Assembly: GCA_946494335.1 (NCBI GenBank)
Contig: CAMMBV010000025.1
Span: 1 to 49,198 of the forward strand
Source: an uncultured Ruminococcus sp.
GTDB taxonomy: Bacteria; Bacillota; Clostridia; Lachnospirales; Lachnospiraceae
DNA length: 49,198 nt
Reading direction: 5' to 3'
The notes under the pieces are model-generated. The model worked only from the letters and a program-made list of their open reading frames with translations, was not told the DNA's origin and did no database searches. Shown here in pieces: positions 25,235-34,708 of this stretch. How positions within the stretch are numbered: position 1 is the first letter of the stretch; the number at the start of each line of letters is the position of its first letter. The position numbers and the translations under genes are program-made.

Positions 25235-27001
25235 ATGAGCAAAACAGGAATTATATACGGAATCAACGGTCCTGTTGTCTACCTGAAAGGAAACACCGGT
25301 TTCAAAATGTCGGAAATGGTTCATGTGGGGGAGGAACATCTGGTAGGCGAGGTTATCGCCCTTACGAAAGACACCACAACGGTGCAGGTTTTTGAGGAAA
25401 CCACAGGTCTGAAGCCGGGAGCCGAGGTGACCGCCACAGGAGACGCCATCTCCGTGACACTGGGCCCTGGAATCCTGAATAACATATTTGACGGTATTCA
25501 GCGCCCCTTAAGTGAGATCGCCGCATCCTCGGGCAAATATATCAGCCGCGGCGTCAGCGTTGATTCTCTTGATACAGAAAAAAAATGGCATGTCCATATG
25601 ACGGTAAAGGCCGGCGATCAGGTCACCGGCGGAACTGTCATCGCCCAGACGCAGGAAACCAGATCCATCCTGCATAAATCCATGGTTCCGCCCAATATGA
25701 GCGGAACCATCCTGGAGGCGGTTCCCGACGGAGATTATACGATTACGGACAGAATCGCCGTGCTGGAACTGCCGGATGGAACCACAAAGGATCTGACGCT
25801 GTGCCAGAAATGGCCCATCCGTATTCCCCGGCCTACGCTGAAGCGGTATCCCGCTTCCCGCCCGCTGGTGACGGGACAGCGTATTCTGGATACTATGTTT
25901 CCTATCGCCAAAGGCGGTACTGCAGCGGTTCCCGGCGGATTCGGAACCGGTAAAACCATGACGCAGCATCAGATTGCCAAGTGGTCAGATGCGGATATCA
26001 TTATTTATATCGGATGCGGAGAGCGTGGAAACGAGATGACCCAGGTACTGGAGGAATTCCAGGAACTGATTGACCCCAGGAGCGGAAACCCGCTGATGGA
26101 CCGTACGGCGCTGATTGCCAACACCTCCAACATGCCGGTGGCGGCCCGTGAGGCGTCCATTTATACGGGACTGACGCTGGCGGAGTATTACAGGGATATG
26201 GGTTATGATGTGGCTATCATGGCCGATTCCACCTCACGGTGGGCGGAGGCGCTGCGTGAGCTGTCCGGACGTCTGGAGGAGATGCCTGCGGAAGAAGGAT
26301 TCCCGGCCTATCTGGCATCCCGGCTTTCGGCCTTTTATGAGCGTGCCGGCATGATGCAGACCCTTAACGGCTCGGAAGGCTCCGTCACCATCATCGGCGC
26401 CGTATCGCCCCAGGGCGGCGATTTCTCCGAACCGGTTACCATGAATACAAAACGGTATGTCCGCTGTTTCTGGGGACTGGACAAGTCCCTGGCTTACGCC
26501 CGTCATTTTCCGGCCATCCACTGGCTGACCAGCTACAGTGAATACCTGAATGATCTGGCCCCCTGGTACAAGGATCATGTAAATAAAAATTTTGTGGATC
26601 TGCGCAATCAGATCATGTCGCTGCTGAACCAGGAAAGTTCCCTGATGGAGATCGTAAAGCTGATCGGAAGCGATGTGCTGCCGGACGATCAGAAGCTGAT
26701 ACTGGAAATTGCCCGCGTCATCCGCCTTGGTTTTCTGCAGCAGAATGCCTTCCATAAGGACGACACCAGTGTTCCGTTGGAAAAGCAGTACCGGATGATG
26801 GAGACGATCCTGTATCTGTACAAGAGATCCAAAACGCTTGTGGCTATGGGAATGCCCATTTCGGTTTTAAAGGAAGACAAGATTTTTGAACGGGTCATCG
26901 CCATCAAATACGATGTGCCCAACGATAAGCCGGAGCTCTTTAAGCAGTATATGGCGGATATCGATAAATTCTACGAAAACGTGCTGGAAAGAAACGGTTA
27001 A
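25235..27001 (+). CDS. ntpA: V-type ATPase catalytic subunit A
   Basis: The 588-residue catalytic subunit. It has the beta-barrel start (TGIIYGINGPVVYLKG), the extra non-homologous bulge characteristic of V/A-type A subunits (about 110-190), the P-loop GGFGTGKT (234-241), GCGERGNEMT with the catalytic Glu, MADSTSRWAEALRE and SGRLEEMPAEEGFPAYL. Full length. GGAGG precedes the ATG. It either hydrolyses ATP to pump ions or makes ATP from an ion gradient. The direction is not determined by sequence, but the ring with one carboxylate per four helices favours pumping. Confidence 0.97.
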   Translation: MSKTGIIYGINGPVVYLKGNTGFKMSEMVHVGEEHLVGEVIALTKDTTTVQVFEETTGLKPGAEVTATGDAISVTLGPGILNNIFDGIQRPLSEIAASSGKYISRGVSVDSLDTEKKWHVHMTVKAGDQVTGGTVIAQTQETRSILHKSMVPPNMSGTILEAVPDGDYTITDRIAVLELPDGTTKDLTLCQKWPIRIPRPTLKRYPASRPLVTGQRILDTMFPIAKGGTAAVPGGFGTGKTMTQHQIAKWSDADIIIYIGCGERGNEMTQVLEEFQELIDPRSGNPLMDRTALIANTSNMPVAAREASIYTGLTLAEYYRDMGYDVAIMADSTSRWAEALRELSGRLEEMPAEEGFPAYLASRLSAFYERAGMMQTLNGSEGSVTIIGAVSPQGGDFSEPVTMNTKRYVRCFWGLDKSLAYARHFPAIHWLTSYSEYLNDLAPWYKDHVNKNFVDLRNQIMSLLNQESSLMEIVKLIGSDVLPDDQKLILEIARVIRLGFLQQNAFHKDDTSVPLEKQYRMMETILYLYKRSKTLVAMGMPISVLKEDKIFERVIAIKYDVPNDKPELFKQYMADIDKFYENVLERNG

Positions 27002-27013
27002 GGAGGGTGAAAC

Positions 27014-28447
27014 ATGGCAATTGAATATTTAGGACTGAATGAAATCAATGGCCCTCTGGTGGTTCTGGAAGGCGTGAAAAACGCTGCATTCGAAGAGATC
27101 GTAGAATTCAATATAGAGGGCAAAGAAAAAAAACTGGGCCGTATTGTGGAAATCTATGAGGATAAGGCTGTCATACAGGTCTTTGAGGGCACGGAAAACA
27201 TGTCCCTTGTCAACACTCATACCCGGCTGACCGGACGTCCCATGGAGATTGGACTTTCACCGGAAATTCTGGGCCGTACCTTTGACGGTATCGGAAAACC
27301 CATCGACGGACTGGGACCCATCGTTTCAGACAAGAAGGTAAATATCAACGGTCTTCCGCTGAATCCCGTTACCCGTGAATATCCGAGAAACTATATCCGT
27401 ACCGGTATCTCGGCCATTGACGGCCTGACCACCCTGATCCGCGGACAGAAGCTTCCCATCTTTTCGGGAAACGGTCTTCCCCATGACCAGCTGGCCGCGC
27501 AGATCGTTCAGCAGGCGTCCCTGGGTGACAATTCCGATGAAAAATTTGCCATCGTGTTTGCAGCCATGGGTGTAAAATATGATGTGGCGGAGTTTTTCCG
27601 CCGTACCTTTGAAGAAAGCGGCGTTTCTGATCATGTGGTCATGTTCCTCAATCTGGCCAACGACCCGGTGGTGGAGCGTCTGATTACTCCGAAGGTGGCG
27701 CTGACGGCTGCGGAGTATCTGGCATTTGAACAGGGGATGCACATTCTGGTCATCATGACGGATATTACTTCTTTCTGCGAGGCCATGCGTGAGGTTTCCT
27801 CCTCAAAGGGCGAGATTCCTTCCAGAAAGGGTTATCCCGGATATCTCTACAGCGAGCTGGCTACCTTGTATGAAAGAGCAGGTATTGTCAGAGGAGTGGA
27901 AGGCTCTGTGACACAGATTCCCATTCTGACCATGCCCAATGACGATATCACCCATCCCATCCCTGACCTGACCGGCTATATCACAGAGGGGCAGATCGTA
28001 CTGGACCGTCAGCTTCACGGTCAGTCCGTGTACCCGCCCATCAATGTGCTGCCTTCTCTTTCCCGTCTGATGAAGGACGGCATCGGCGAAGGATACACGC
28101 GGGGAGATCATCAGGATGTGGCAAATCAGCTGTTTTCCTGCTATGCAAAGGTGGGAGACGCCCGTGCGCTGGCTTCCGTTATCGGTGAGGACGAGCTTTC
28201 TCCTCTGGATAAGAAATATCTGGTTTTCGGAAATGAATTTGAGCGCCGTTTCGTCGGCCAGGATCCCAACGAAAACCGTACCATAGAAGATACACTGAAT
28301 ATTGGCTGGGAACTGCTGGGCATTCTTCCAAAAGAAGAACTGGATCGTATCGATACAAAAATCCTGGATAAATACTACAAACCCACTACGATTGACAAAG
28401 CCGCCCAGGCAATGGAAGAAGCGGACAAGATGGCTGAAGCACAATAG
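27014..28447 (+). CDS. ntpB: V-type ATPase non-catalytic subunit B
   Basis: A 477-residue partner of subunit A in the A3B3 head. It begins [20 protein letters not shown], contains [20 protein letters not shown] and [15 protein letters not shown] in place of a P-loop, and has the B-subunit motif [22 protein letters not shown]. The lack of the GKT loop confirms it as B rather than A. AAGGAGGGTG precedes the ATG, and 12 bases separate it from subunit A. Confidence 0.97.
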   Translation: MAIEYLGLNEINGPLVVLEGVKNAAFEEIVEFNIEGKEKKLGRIVEIYEDKAVIQVFEGTENMSLVNTHTRLTGRPMEIGLSPEILGRTFDGIGKPIDGLGPIVSDKKVNINGLPLNPVTREYPRNYIRTGISAIDGLTTLIRGQKLPIFSGNGLPHDQLAAQIVQQASLGDNSDEKFAIVFAAMGVKYDVAEFFRRTFEESGVSDHVVMFLNLANDPVVERLITPKVALTAAEYLAFEQGMHILVIMTDITSFCEAMREVSSSKGEIPSRKGYPGYLYSELATLYERAGIVRGVEGSVTQIPILTMPNDDITHPIPDLTGYITEGQIVLDRQLHGQSVYPPINVLPSLSRLMKDGIGEGYTRGDHQDVANQLFSCYAKVGDARALASVIGEDELSPLDKKYLVFGNEFERRFVGQDPNENRTIEDTLNIGWELLGILPKEELDRIDTKILDKYYKPTTIDKAAQAMEEADKMAEAQ

Positions 28448-28458
28448 GGGGGATTATT

Positions 28459-29082
28459 ATGGATCCAAATACATTTCCCACAAAAGGAAACCTGATTCTG
28501 GCCAAGAACTCTCTGGCCCTTGCCAGACAGGGATTCGATCTGATGGACAAAAAGAGAAATATTCTGATCCGCGAACTGATGGATTTAATCGATCAGGCCA
28601 AGGATATCCAGTCCCAGATCGACAGCACCTTCCGGACGGCCTACGCCGCCCTTCAGACAGCCAACATGGAAATGGGTATCAATCATGTACAGACGATTTC
28701 CTATTCCATTCCGGTGGAGGATTCCATAAGAATCAAAACCAGAAGTATTATGGGGACGGAAATTCCTCTTGTGGAGGCCGATCCCATCACGCCTCTGCCT
28801 ACTTATGCCTATTACAGTACCAGGGAATCCCTGGATCGGGCCAGGAGGGCTTTTGAGAAAGTAAAAGAGCTGACGATTCACCTTTCCATGGTTGAGAATT
28901 CCGCCTACCGGTTGGCTGCCAACATAAAGAAGACGCAGAAAAGAGCCAATGCTCTGAAAAATATTACCATTCCCCACTATGAACAGCTGACGAAGGATAT
29001 TTCCAATGCGCTGGAAGAAAAGGAGAGGGAAGAATTTACCCGGCTGAAAGTCATCAAAAAGATGCAGACGGGGAAAAAATGA
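28459..29082 (+). CDS. ntpD: V-type ATPase subunit D (rotor shaft)
   Basis: A 207-residue, almost fully helical protein with a start typical of subunit D (FPTKGNLILAKNSLALARQG) and a long C-terminal coiled coil (KTQKRANALKNITIPHYEQL). It forms the shaft turning inside the A/B head. It is the last gene of the operon and is followed by a terminator. Confidence 0.94.
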   Translation: MDPNTFPTKGNLILAKNSLALARQGFDLMDKKRNILIRELMDLIDQAKDIQSQIDSTFRTAYAALQTANMEMGINHVQTISYSIPVEDSIRIKTRSIMGTEIPLVEADPITPLPTYAYYSTRESLDRARRAFEKVKELTIHLSMVENSAYRLAANIKKTQKRANALKNITIPHYEQLTKDISNALEEKEREEFTRLKVIKKMQTGKK

Positions 29083-29088
29083 GAACGG

Positions 29089-29129
29089 GAGCTGATGCAC
29101 CGAAAAGATTCGTGCACAGCTCTTTTTCT
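29089..29129 (+). terminator. Rho-independent terminator of the V-type ATPase operon
   Basis: GAGCTGATGCAC pairs with GTGCACAGCTC (one mismatch) around a short loop and is followed by TTTTTCTT. Confidence 0.85.
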
Positions 29130-29185
29130 TGCAGAAAACTTTTGAATACAGAATGAAATATTGACAGGAATGTGAGATAAATGAA

Positions 29186-30517
29186 ATGAAAAACCAACTG
29201 ACACAAGGACCGGTGATGAAATCCATGCTGCGTTTTGCGGTTCCCATCATTCTGGGAGATCTTCTGCAGCAGTGCTACAATATTGCGGATACAGTGATCG
29301 TAGGCCGATTTCTGGGCGCCGATGCGCTGGCGGCGGTGGGATCCGCTTTTTCTCTGATGACTTTTCTGACCTCCGTCATCCTGGGACTGGCCATGGGAAG
29401 CGGCACGGTTTTTTCCATGCGATTCGGGCAAAAAGATATGGGCGCGCTGAAAGAAGGAATTCTGGCATCCTTTGTTCTTCTGGGGGTGGTGACAGCGGTT
29501 TTGACGATTCTTATTTTTACCGGAATTGACTGGATTATCTGGTTTCTGCGGACGCCGGATAATATAAAGCCGCTGATGAGGGAATATCTGATGGTGATTT
29601 TTGGAGGAATGGCCGGTATTTTTTTCTATAATTTTTTTGCATCCCTTTTGCGGTCCCTGGGAAATTCTGTAGTTCCCCTGGTGTTTCTGGCAGTTTCCGC
29701 TTTTTTAAATATCGGACTGGATCTGTGGTTTGTGGCAGGACTGGACAGAGGCGTGGCAGGCGCCGCGCAGGCCACTGTCATTTCCCAGTATGTATCCGGA
29801 ATTGGAATCGCCGTCTATACCTGGGTAAAAGCGCCGGAATTGCTGCGTCCGGAGAAGGGGGTGCGTCTTCGCTTAAACCGGATACGGGAGATAACCGGAT
29901 TCTCCGCCCTGACCTGTCTTCAGCAGTCTATTATGAATCTGGGAATCCTGGCGGTGCAGGGCCTGGTAAACAGTTTCGGGACTACGGTTATGGCTGCCTT
30001 TGCCGCTGCGGTTAAAATAGATGCCTTTGCCTATCTGCCGGTTCAGGACTTTGGAAATGCCTTTTCCGTTTTCGTGGCACAAAACTTTGGAGCAGGAAAA
30101 AAAGAGCGGATCAGAGAAGGTATACGGGCCGCAGTGAGGGTCTCCGTGATTTTCAGCCTACTGGTTTCTCTCGCCGTCTTTCTGTTCGCCCGTCCGCTGA
30201 TGACACTTTTTATTGACGCGAAAGAAGCTGCGGTGGTGGCGGAAGGCGTCCGTTATCTGCGCATCGAGGGGAGCTTTTATTTTATGATCGGCGGCCTGTT
30301 TTTGCTCTATGGCCTGTACCGGGCGCTGGGGAAACCGGGTATGTCGGTTGTTCTTACGGTGGTATCGCTGGGAGTGCGTGTAGCGCTTGCCTACGCTCTT
30401 TCTTCCATACCGGCGGCGGGAGTTGTCGGTATCTGGTGTTCCGTGCCCATCGGATGGTTCCTGGCTGATGCTCTGGGGATTGGATATTATTGGAAAAAAG
30501 GAAAAAAGCTGCTCTAG
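29186..30517 (+). CDS. MATE family efflux transporter
   Basis: A 443-residue polytopic protein with about 12 membrane helices in two related halves. Features typical of the DinF/NorM-like branch are FAVPIILGDLLQQCYNIADTV, IVGRFLGADALAAVG and, in the second half, LQQSIMNLGILAVQGLVNSFG and FVAQNFGAGKKERI. MATE proteins export cationic drugs or metabolites using Na+ or H+. The ribosome site is weak (GGAATGTGAG). It ends by overlapping the convergent regulator gene by 4 bases. No link to its neighbours is evident. Confidence 0.93.
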   Translation: MKNQLTQGPVMKSMLRFAVPIILGDLLQQCYNIADTVIVGRFLGADALAAVGSAFSLMTFLTSVILGLAMGSGTVFSMRFGQKDMGALKEGILASFVLLGVVTAVLTILIFTGIDWIIWFLRTPDNIKPLMREYLMVIFGGMAGIFFYNFFASLLRSLGNSVVPLVFLAVSAFLNIGLDLWFVAGLDRGVAGAAQATVISQYVSGIGIAVYTWVKAPELLRPEKGVRLRLNRIREITGFSALTCLQQSIMNLGILAVQGLVNSFGTTVMAAFAAAVKIDAFAYLPVQDFGNAFSVFVAQNFGAGKKERIREGIRAAVRVSVIFSLLVSLAVFLFARPLMTLFIDAKEAAVVAEGVRYLRIEGSFYFMIGGLFLLYGLYRALGKPGMSVVLTVVSLGVRVALAYALSSIPAAGVVGIWCSVPIGWFLADALGIGYYWKKGKKLL

Positions 30518-31470
30518 TACAGCTTTCCTGTATTTTCCGTGCTGTAATGGTAAAACTGCCGCAGGCTGCTTTTAAAGGAGTCGCTGCGTATACATTCAAC
30601 CACAGCCTGAAAAGCCGGAAGCTTTAAATCCTCACTGTGAAACACCAGATCCATGGAAGATGTGTAGAGGGGGATAAATTCCAGCTGCGGGAAAAAGGCC
30701 GTATACAGACTGCTGGACAGGCAGACGTCGGCAGCGCCGGAAGATACCGCATTGGCGGCGGATATTCCGGACATATATTCTTTCTCATAACCGGTGATGA
30801 GGGAAGCGCTTATCTTTTCTTCCAGCAAAAAGCAGTCCAGCAGCATCCGCAGACTGCTTCCTTTTTCGCGGTTGGCAATCCGGATGGGGCTGTCTGGAAG
30901 ATCGCCCAGGGAACAGATCTTATGGGGATTTCCAGCAGCCGTCAAAAGCCCTTCCCGGTACTGGCCGATATGAAGAATCGTGACGGGAAGTCCAGGCAGA
31001 AAAGGAGTGATACGACAACGGACGGCAGCCGGGTCCAGAATGTCGGAAGAAGACACCAGGGCCAGGTGGATTTTCCCGTAATAAAGGGAGTACAGGCTGT
31101 TATAGGTATTCATATAGGAGTGCAGAAGCGGAACCGGATGGGAGGTAATCTCCATCTGGTTTTTTAACAGCTCCGCCACAGAAGAATCCTGTCCGCTGAT
31201 GATCAATCCGCTTGTATTGGAAAGATAGTCCATTTTAAGCACAGAATCCGGACCGTCTGTTTCGGGCAGGGAAGGCAGAGTATGCAGCGTCGGAAGATCA
31301 GCGGCGGACGGAGCCGCATTCATATACTGATCCAGCTGAGTCTGACTGATGCGGATCTGTTTTCCGATTTTGGCGGAAGACAGTTCACCTCTCTTTACCA
31401 GTTCATAGACCGTGTTTTTCTTTATTTTTAAATAGTCTGCAACCTCCTGAGCAGTGTACATCTTTTCCAT
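30514..31470 (-). CDS. One-component regulator: excisionase/MerR-type HTH fused to a periplasmic-binding-protein-like domain
   Basis: A 318-residue protein. An N-terminal HTH_17/excisionase-type domain (TAQEVADYLKIKKNTVYELV, 6-25, then KRGELSSAKIGKQIRI) is joined by a linker to a soluble PBP-like domain (about 85-310, PF12727 type) with strands LALVSSSD and IRIANREKGSSLRMLLD. The domain has no signal peptide and is related to the molybdate/tungstate-binding fold. It is divergent from modA and 153 bases away, so it is very probably the molybdate- or molybdenum-cofactor-responsive regulator of the mod genes. Its stop overlaps that of the MATE gene. Confidence 0.88.
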   Translation of the reverse strand: MEKMYTAQEVADYLKIKKNTVYELVKRGELSSAKIGKQIRISQTQLDQYMNAAPSAADLPTLHTLPSLPETDGPDSVLKMDYLSNTSGLIISGQDSSVAELLKNQMEITSHPVPLLHSYMNTYNSLYSLYYGKIHLALVSSSDILDPAAVRCRITPFLPGLPVTILHIGQYREGLLTAAGNPHKICSLGDLPDSPIRIANREKGSSLRMLLDCFLLEEKISASLITGYEKEYMSGISAANAVSSGAADVCLSSSLYTAFFPQLEFIPLYTSSMDLVFHSEDLKLPAFQAVVECIRSDSFKSSLRQFYHYSTENTGKLY

Positions 31471-31551
31471 GACAAATCCCCTTGTTTTTTGATGTATTCA
31501 GCGTATCATATTCAAAAAATATCAGTCAAGGCTGTTTTTTCCTTCACAGCG

Positions 31552-31581
31552 TTGACAAGGATGATAAGAATGGATTAAAAT
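31552..31581 (+). promoter_or_regulatory. Promoter of modA
   Basis: TTGACA (31552-31557), an 18-base spacer and TAAAAT (31576-31581), followed by a run of ACAAAAC-like repeats and a GGGAGG ribosome site. The intergenic region is shared with the divergent regulator gene. Confidence 0.75.
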
Positions 31582-31623
31582 AAACAAAACAATACAAAAC
31601 GGAACAAAAAGGGAGGAAATAGC

Positions 31624-32523
31624 ATGAAAAAAAGAATTCTGGCGACCATTCTTGCTCTGACCATGGCAGGAACGCTGCTGGCAGGATGCGGGTCATCGGG
31701 CGGGGAGACTGCCTCAGAAAGCGACGCGGCGGAAGAAGAAGCGCCGGCCCAGGAGACGGAAGCTGCAGCAGATGAGGAAAGCGAAGAGACCGATGCGCAG
31801 GAAAGTTCCGAGGAGCCTGTTGAGCTGTACGTGTTTATTGCGGCCAGCTTAAGCAATGCCATGGAAGAGCTGAAAACAGCCTACCAGGAAGAACATCCCA
31901 ATGTGGATATCAAATATAATGCTGACAGCTCAGGCACCCTTCAGACACAGATTGAAGAGGGCGCACAGTGCGACATATTCTTTTCCGCTGCCTTAAAACA
32001 GATGGATGCCCTTGTGGAGGGCGGATACGTTCAGGAATCTGACGTAGCGAATCTGCTGGAAAACAAAGTAGTTCTGATTAAACCCACAGGCGGAGAAACA
32101 TCCGTGACCGGATTTTCTGATATCACCAATGCGGCCAACCTGGCGCTGGCCGGCGAGGACGTTCCGGTTGGGCAGTATGCCCGGAAAATCTTTGACAATC
32201 TGGGCATCACAGAGCAGGTAATGGCCATGGAAATCAATGAAGGCGCCAATGTGACGGCGGTGCTGACTGCAGTGGCGGAGCAGAGCAACGAGATCGGTAT
32301 TGTGTATTCTACCGATGCAGCTTCCATGCCGGACGATGTGGAAATCCTTGCGGAAGCCACGGAAGAAGAGGTAGGAGAGGCAGTAATCTATCCGGTTGGT
32401 CTGGTGAAAGATGAGCAGGCATCAGAGACTCAGACAGAAACAGCCAGAGATTTTTACGAGTATCTTCAGTCTGATGAAGCGGCGGCAGTTTTTGAAGAGT
32501 ATGGTTTTGCCGTAAACCGGTAA
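31624..32523 (+). CDS. modA: Molybdate ABC transporter substrate-binding lipoprotein
   Basis: A 299-residue lipoprotein (lipobox LAGC, Cys22) with an unusually long acidic linker rich in Glu, Ala and Ser (about 23-65). The ModA domain follows: FIAASLSNAMEEL, YNADSSGTLQTQIEEGAQCDIFFSAA and VPVGQYARKIFDNLG are the oxyanion-binding segments. The ATG has GGGAGG upstream. It is the first gene of modA-modB-modC-mop. It binds molybdate or tungstate outside the membrane. The anion preference cannot be told from sequence. Confidence 0.95.
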   Translation: MKKRILATILALTMAGTLLAGCGSSGGETASESDAAEEEAPAQETEAAADEESEETDAQESSEEPVELYVFIAASLSNAMEELKTAYQEEHPNVDIKYNADSSGTLQTQIEEGAQCDIFFSAALKQMDALVEGGYVQESDVANLLENKVVLIKPTGGETSVTGFSDITNAANLALAGEDVPVGQYARKIFDNLGITEQVMAMEINEGANVTAVLTAVAEQSNEIGIVYSTDAASMPDDVEILAEATEEEVGEAVIYPVGLVKDEQASETQTETARDFYEYLQSDEAAAVFEEYGFAVNR

Positions 32524-32535
32524 AGAGAAAGAAAA

Positions 32536-32566
32536 GCTGCGGGAGTTGAAAGACTTCCGCTTTTTC
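32536..32566 (+). terminator. Terminator/attenuator between modA and modB
   Basis: GCGGGAGT and ACTTCCGC form an 8-bp stem with one G-U pair and are followed by TTTTTC. A partial terminator here would give more of the binding protein than of the permease. Confidence 0.7.
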
Positions 32567-32609
32567 TATATAATGATGATGGTATAAAAGAAAGTTGAGA
32601 AGTCAGCGT

Positions 32610-33308
32610 ATGATGGATATAATTCAGAATATTGACTGGAGCCCCCTGTGGATTTCTCTGAAAACAGGTTTTGTGGCGACGGTGATTGCATTTTTTACGG
32701 GAATCCTGGCCGCCCGTCTGGTGATGAAGCTGGGGAATAAGGCAAAATGGATTGCAGATGGTTTTCTGACGCTGCCGCTGGTGCTGCCGCCGACTGTTGC
32801 GGGCTTTCTTCTGCTGCTTTTATTCAGCCTGCGGCGCCCCTTTGGAAAATTCCTGATGGTAAACTTTGATATTAAAATAGTGCAGACCTGGCCGGGCTGC
32901 GTAATAGCGGCGGCAGTCATTGCTTTTCCGCTGATGTACAGAAATGCCAGAGCGGCTTTTGAACAGGTGGATATCAATATGATATATGCGGGGCGGACGC
33001 TGGGGCTGTCCGAGAGCAGAATTTTCTGGAAAATCGTGATGCCGCTGGCTGCCCCCGGGATTGCGTCAGGGACCGTCCTGGCTTTTGCCAGAGCGCTGGG
33101 GGAATACGGCGCCACATCCATGCTGGCCGGAAATATTCTGGGTAAGACCCGGACCATCTCCGTGGCCATCGCCTCGGAAACGGCGGCGGGAAATTATGAT
33201 GTGGCCGGTTTCTGGGTGGCTGTGATAGTCACAGTGTCTTTCCTGATCGTGGTGGCGATAAATATGACGTCCCAAAGAGGAATGGGACGTGTGAAGAGGT
33301 GGAAATAA
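32610..33308 (+). CDS. modB: Molybdate ABC transporter permease
   Basis: A 232-residue membrane protein with five or six helices and the permease loop (EYGATSMLAGNILGKTRTIS, with the Gly-containing EAA region). The segment LTLPLVLPPTVAGFLLLL is typical of ModB and CysT-type permeases. ATG 32610 is used; a TTG at 32595 in frame is less likely. Its stop overlaps the modC start (TAATG). Confidence 0.93.
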   Translation: MMDIIQNIDWSPLWISLKTGFVATVIAFFTGILAARLVMKLGNKAKWIADGFLTLPLVLPPTVAGFLLLLLFSLRRPFGKFLMVNFDIKIVQTWPGCVIAAAVIAFPLMYRNARAAFEQVDINMIYAGRTLGLSESRIFWKIVMPLAAPGIASGTVLAFARALGEYGATSMLAGNILGKTRTISVAIASETAAGNYDVAGFWVAVIVTVSFLIVVAINMTSQRGMGRVKRWK

Positions 33309-34360
33309 TGGCGCTGGAAGTGGATATAAAAAAGGCGTTTCCGGGATTTACCCTTGACGTTTCCTTTCAGGCGGACAAAGGATGTATGGGGATACTGGGA
33401 GCATCGGGCTGCGGCAAAAGCATGACGCTTAAGTGCATTGCAGGCATTGAAAAACCCGATGAGGGAAGAATTGTACTAAACGGCAGGGTATTGTTCGATT
33501 CAAAGAAAAGGATTGATCTGAAGCCGCAGAAGCGCAATGTGGGATATCTTTTTCAAAATTATGCTCTTTTTCCAAATATGACGGTGGAAGAGAATATCGG
33601 AATCGGCATGAAGCTGAAAAAGGAAGAGAAAAAGCCGCTGACTGCAAAGCAGTTGGAGCTCTTTCAGCTTCAGGGGCTGGAAAAAAGATATCCTTACGAA
33701 CTGTCGGGAGGGCAGCAGCAGAGAGTGGCGCTGGCCCGCATTTTGAGCTGCAATCCTGATATCATCATGCTGGATGAGCCCTTTTCGGCTCTGGACGGAT
33801 ATCTGAAGGATACACTGCAGCTTCAGATGCAGGAGGTGCTGGCCGGGTACGGGAAAGACGTGCTGTTTGTCTCTCACAGCCGGGATGAAATCTTTAAATT
33901 CTGCGACAAGATGTGTCTGATATCCCAGGGGAAAAGTATGCAGGTAGGAGATACGAAGGAAATATTTTCCAAACCCGGCACCATGGAAGCAGCGAAACTG
34001 ACCGGATGCAAAAATCTGTCGGCCATTGAAAAGATCAGTGATTACGAGCTGTTTGCGAAAGACTGGAATTTCCGTATGAAGACGGCGGAGAAAATCGGCG
34101 ACGATATCCGGTATGTGGGCGTGCGGGGGCACTGGCTGATTCCTTCCTGGACGGACCAGGAGGAGAATACAATGGCCATAAAAGAGGCAGGCTATACAGA
34201 GACGCCCTTCGAGAAACAGTATCTGTTTGTCAACGCTCTGGGGGAAGGAAACAGCAGAATCTGGTGGATGATAAACAAAAAGGATTTTATCGACCAGGAT
34301 GGGGGAGGACTCCCGCCCTATATGATTTTTCCGAAGGAGCATATCATGCTGCTTCGTTAA
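33308..34360 (+). CDS. modC: Molybdate ABC transporter ATP-binding protein
   Basis: A 350-residue ABC ATPase. Walker A is GASGCGKS (31-38), the signature LSGGQQQR (132-139), and Walker B IIMLDEP (152-158) followed by the switch His in VSHSRDE. A C-terminal extension of about 120 residues is present but does not show a clear Mop/TOBE repeat. That function may have moved to the separate small Mop gene next door. ATG 33308 is coupled to the modB stop, with AGGTGG upstream; GTG 33299 is in frame but less suitable. Confidence 0.94.
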   Translation: MALEVDIKKAFPGFTLDVSFQADKGCMGILGASGCGKSMTLKCIAGIEKPDEGRIVLNGRVLFDSKKRIDLKPQKRNVGYLFQNYALFPNMTVEENIGIGMKLKKEEKKPLTAKQLELFQLQGLEKRYPYELSGGQQQRVALARILSCNPDIIMLDEPFSALDGYLKDTLQLQMQEVLAGYGKDVLFVSHSRDEIFKFCDKMCLISQGKSMQVGDTKEIFSKPGTMEAAKLTGCKNLSAIEKISDYELFAKDWNFRMKTAEKIGDDIRYVGVRGHWLIPSWTDQEENTMAIKEAGYTETPFEKQYLFVNALGEGNSRIWWMINKKDFIDQDGGGLPPYMIFPKEHIMLLR

Positions 34361-34385
34361 ATAAAATAAAGAAAGGAAGATTATT

Positions 34386-34595
34386 ATGAAAATCAGTGCA
34401 AGAAATCAGTTTAAAGGAAAAGTTCTCAGCATCACAGAAGGGGCTGTCAACGGTATCGTGAGAATTGACATTGGCGGAGGAAATGTGATGTCAGCTACCA
34501 TATCCATGGCGGCCATCAGGGAACTGGGACTGGAAGAAGGAAAAGACGCTTACGCTATCGTAAAAGCGACTTCGGTGATGGTTGGCGTTGACTGA
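34386..34595 (+). CDS. mop: Molbindin (Mop/TOBE domain) protein
   Basis: A 69-residue single Mop domain starting KISARNQFKGKVLSI and containing VNGIVRIDIGGGNVMSATIS and IVKATSVMVGVD, which match molybdate-binding TOBE domains. Such proteins form hexamers that store or buffer molybdate. AAAGGAAG lies before the ATG. It follows modC by 25 bases and is the last gene of the unit. Confidence 0.95.
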   Translation: MKISARNQFKGKVLSITEGAVNGIVRIDIGGGNVMSATISMAAIRELGLEEGKDAYAIVKATSVMVGVD

Positions 34596-34649
34596 ATTCT
34601 TTAAATGGCGGCAGGCGTAACCGTATGAATCAAATAAAGGCCTGATCAC

Positions 34650-34708
34650 AAAGAGAGCATCCCTCAAGTCATTTTCTCATTCATGACTTTTGGGATACTC
34701 TCTTTTAA
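34650..34708. terminator. Bidirectional terminator between mop and the Smr-like gene
   Basis: AAAGAGAG, ATCCC and AAGTCAT pair with ATGACTT, GGGAT and CTCTCTTT in a long interrupted hairpin with T-rich flank on the plus strand and A-rich flank on the other. It overlaps the stop codon of the minus-strand gene by four bases. Confidence 0.85.

Noticed and set aside
31580-31612. ACAAAAC-like repeats read as a CRISPR or operator array
   Set aside because: The repeats are short, irregular and low in complexity, with no spacer structure.
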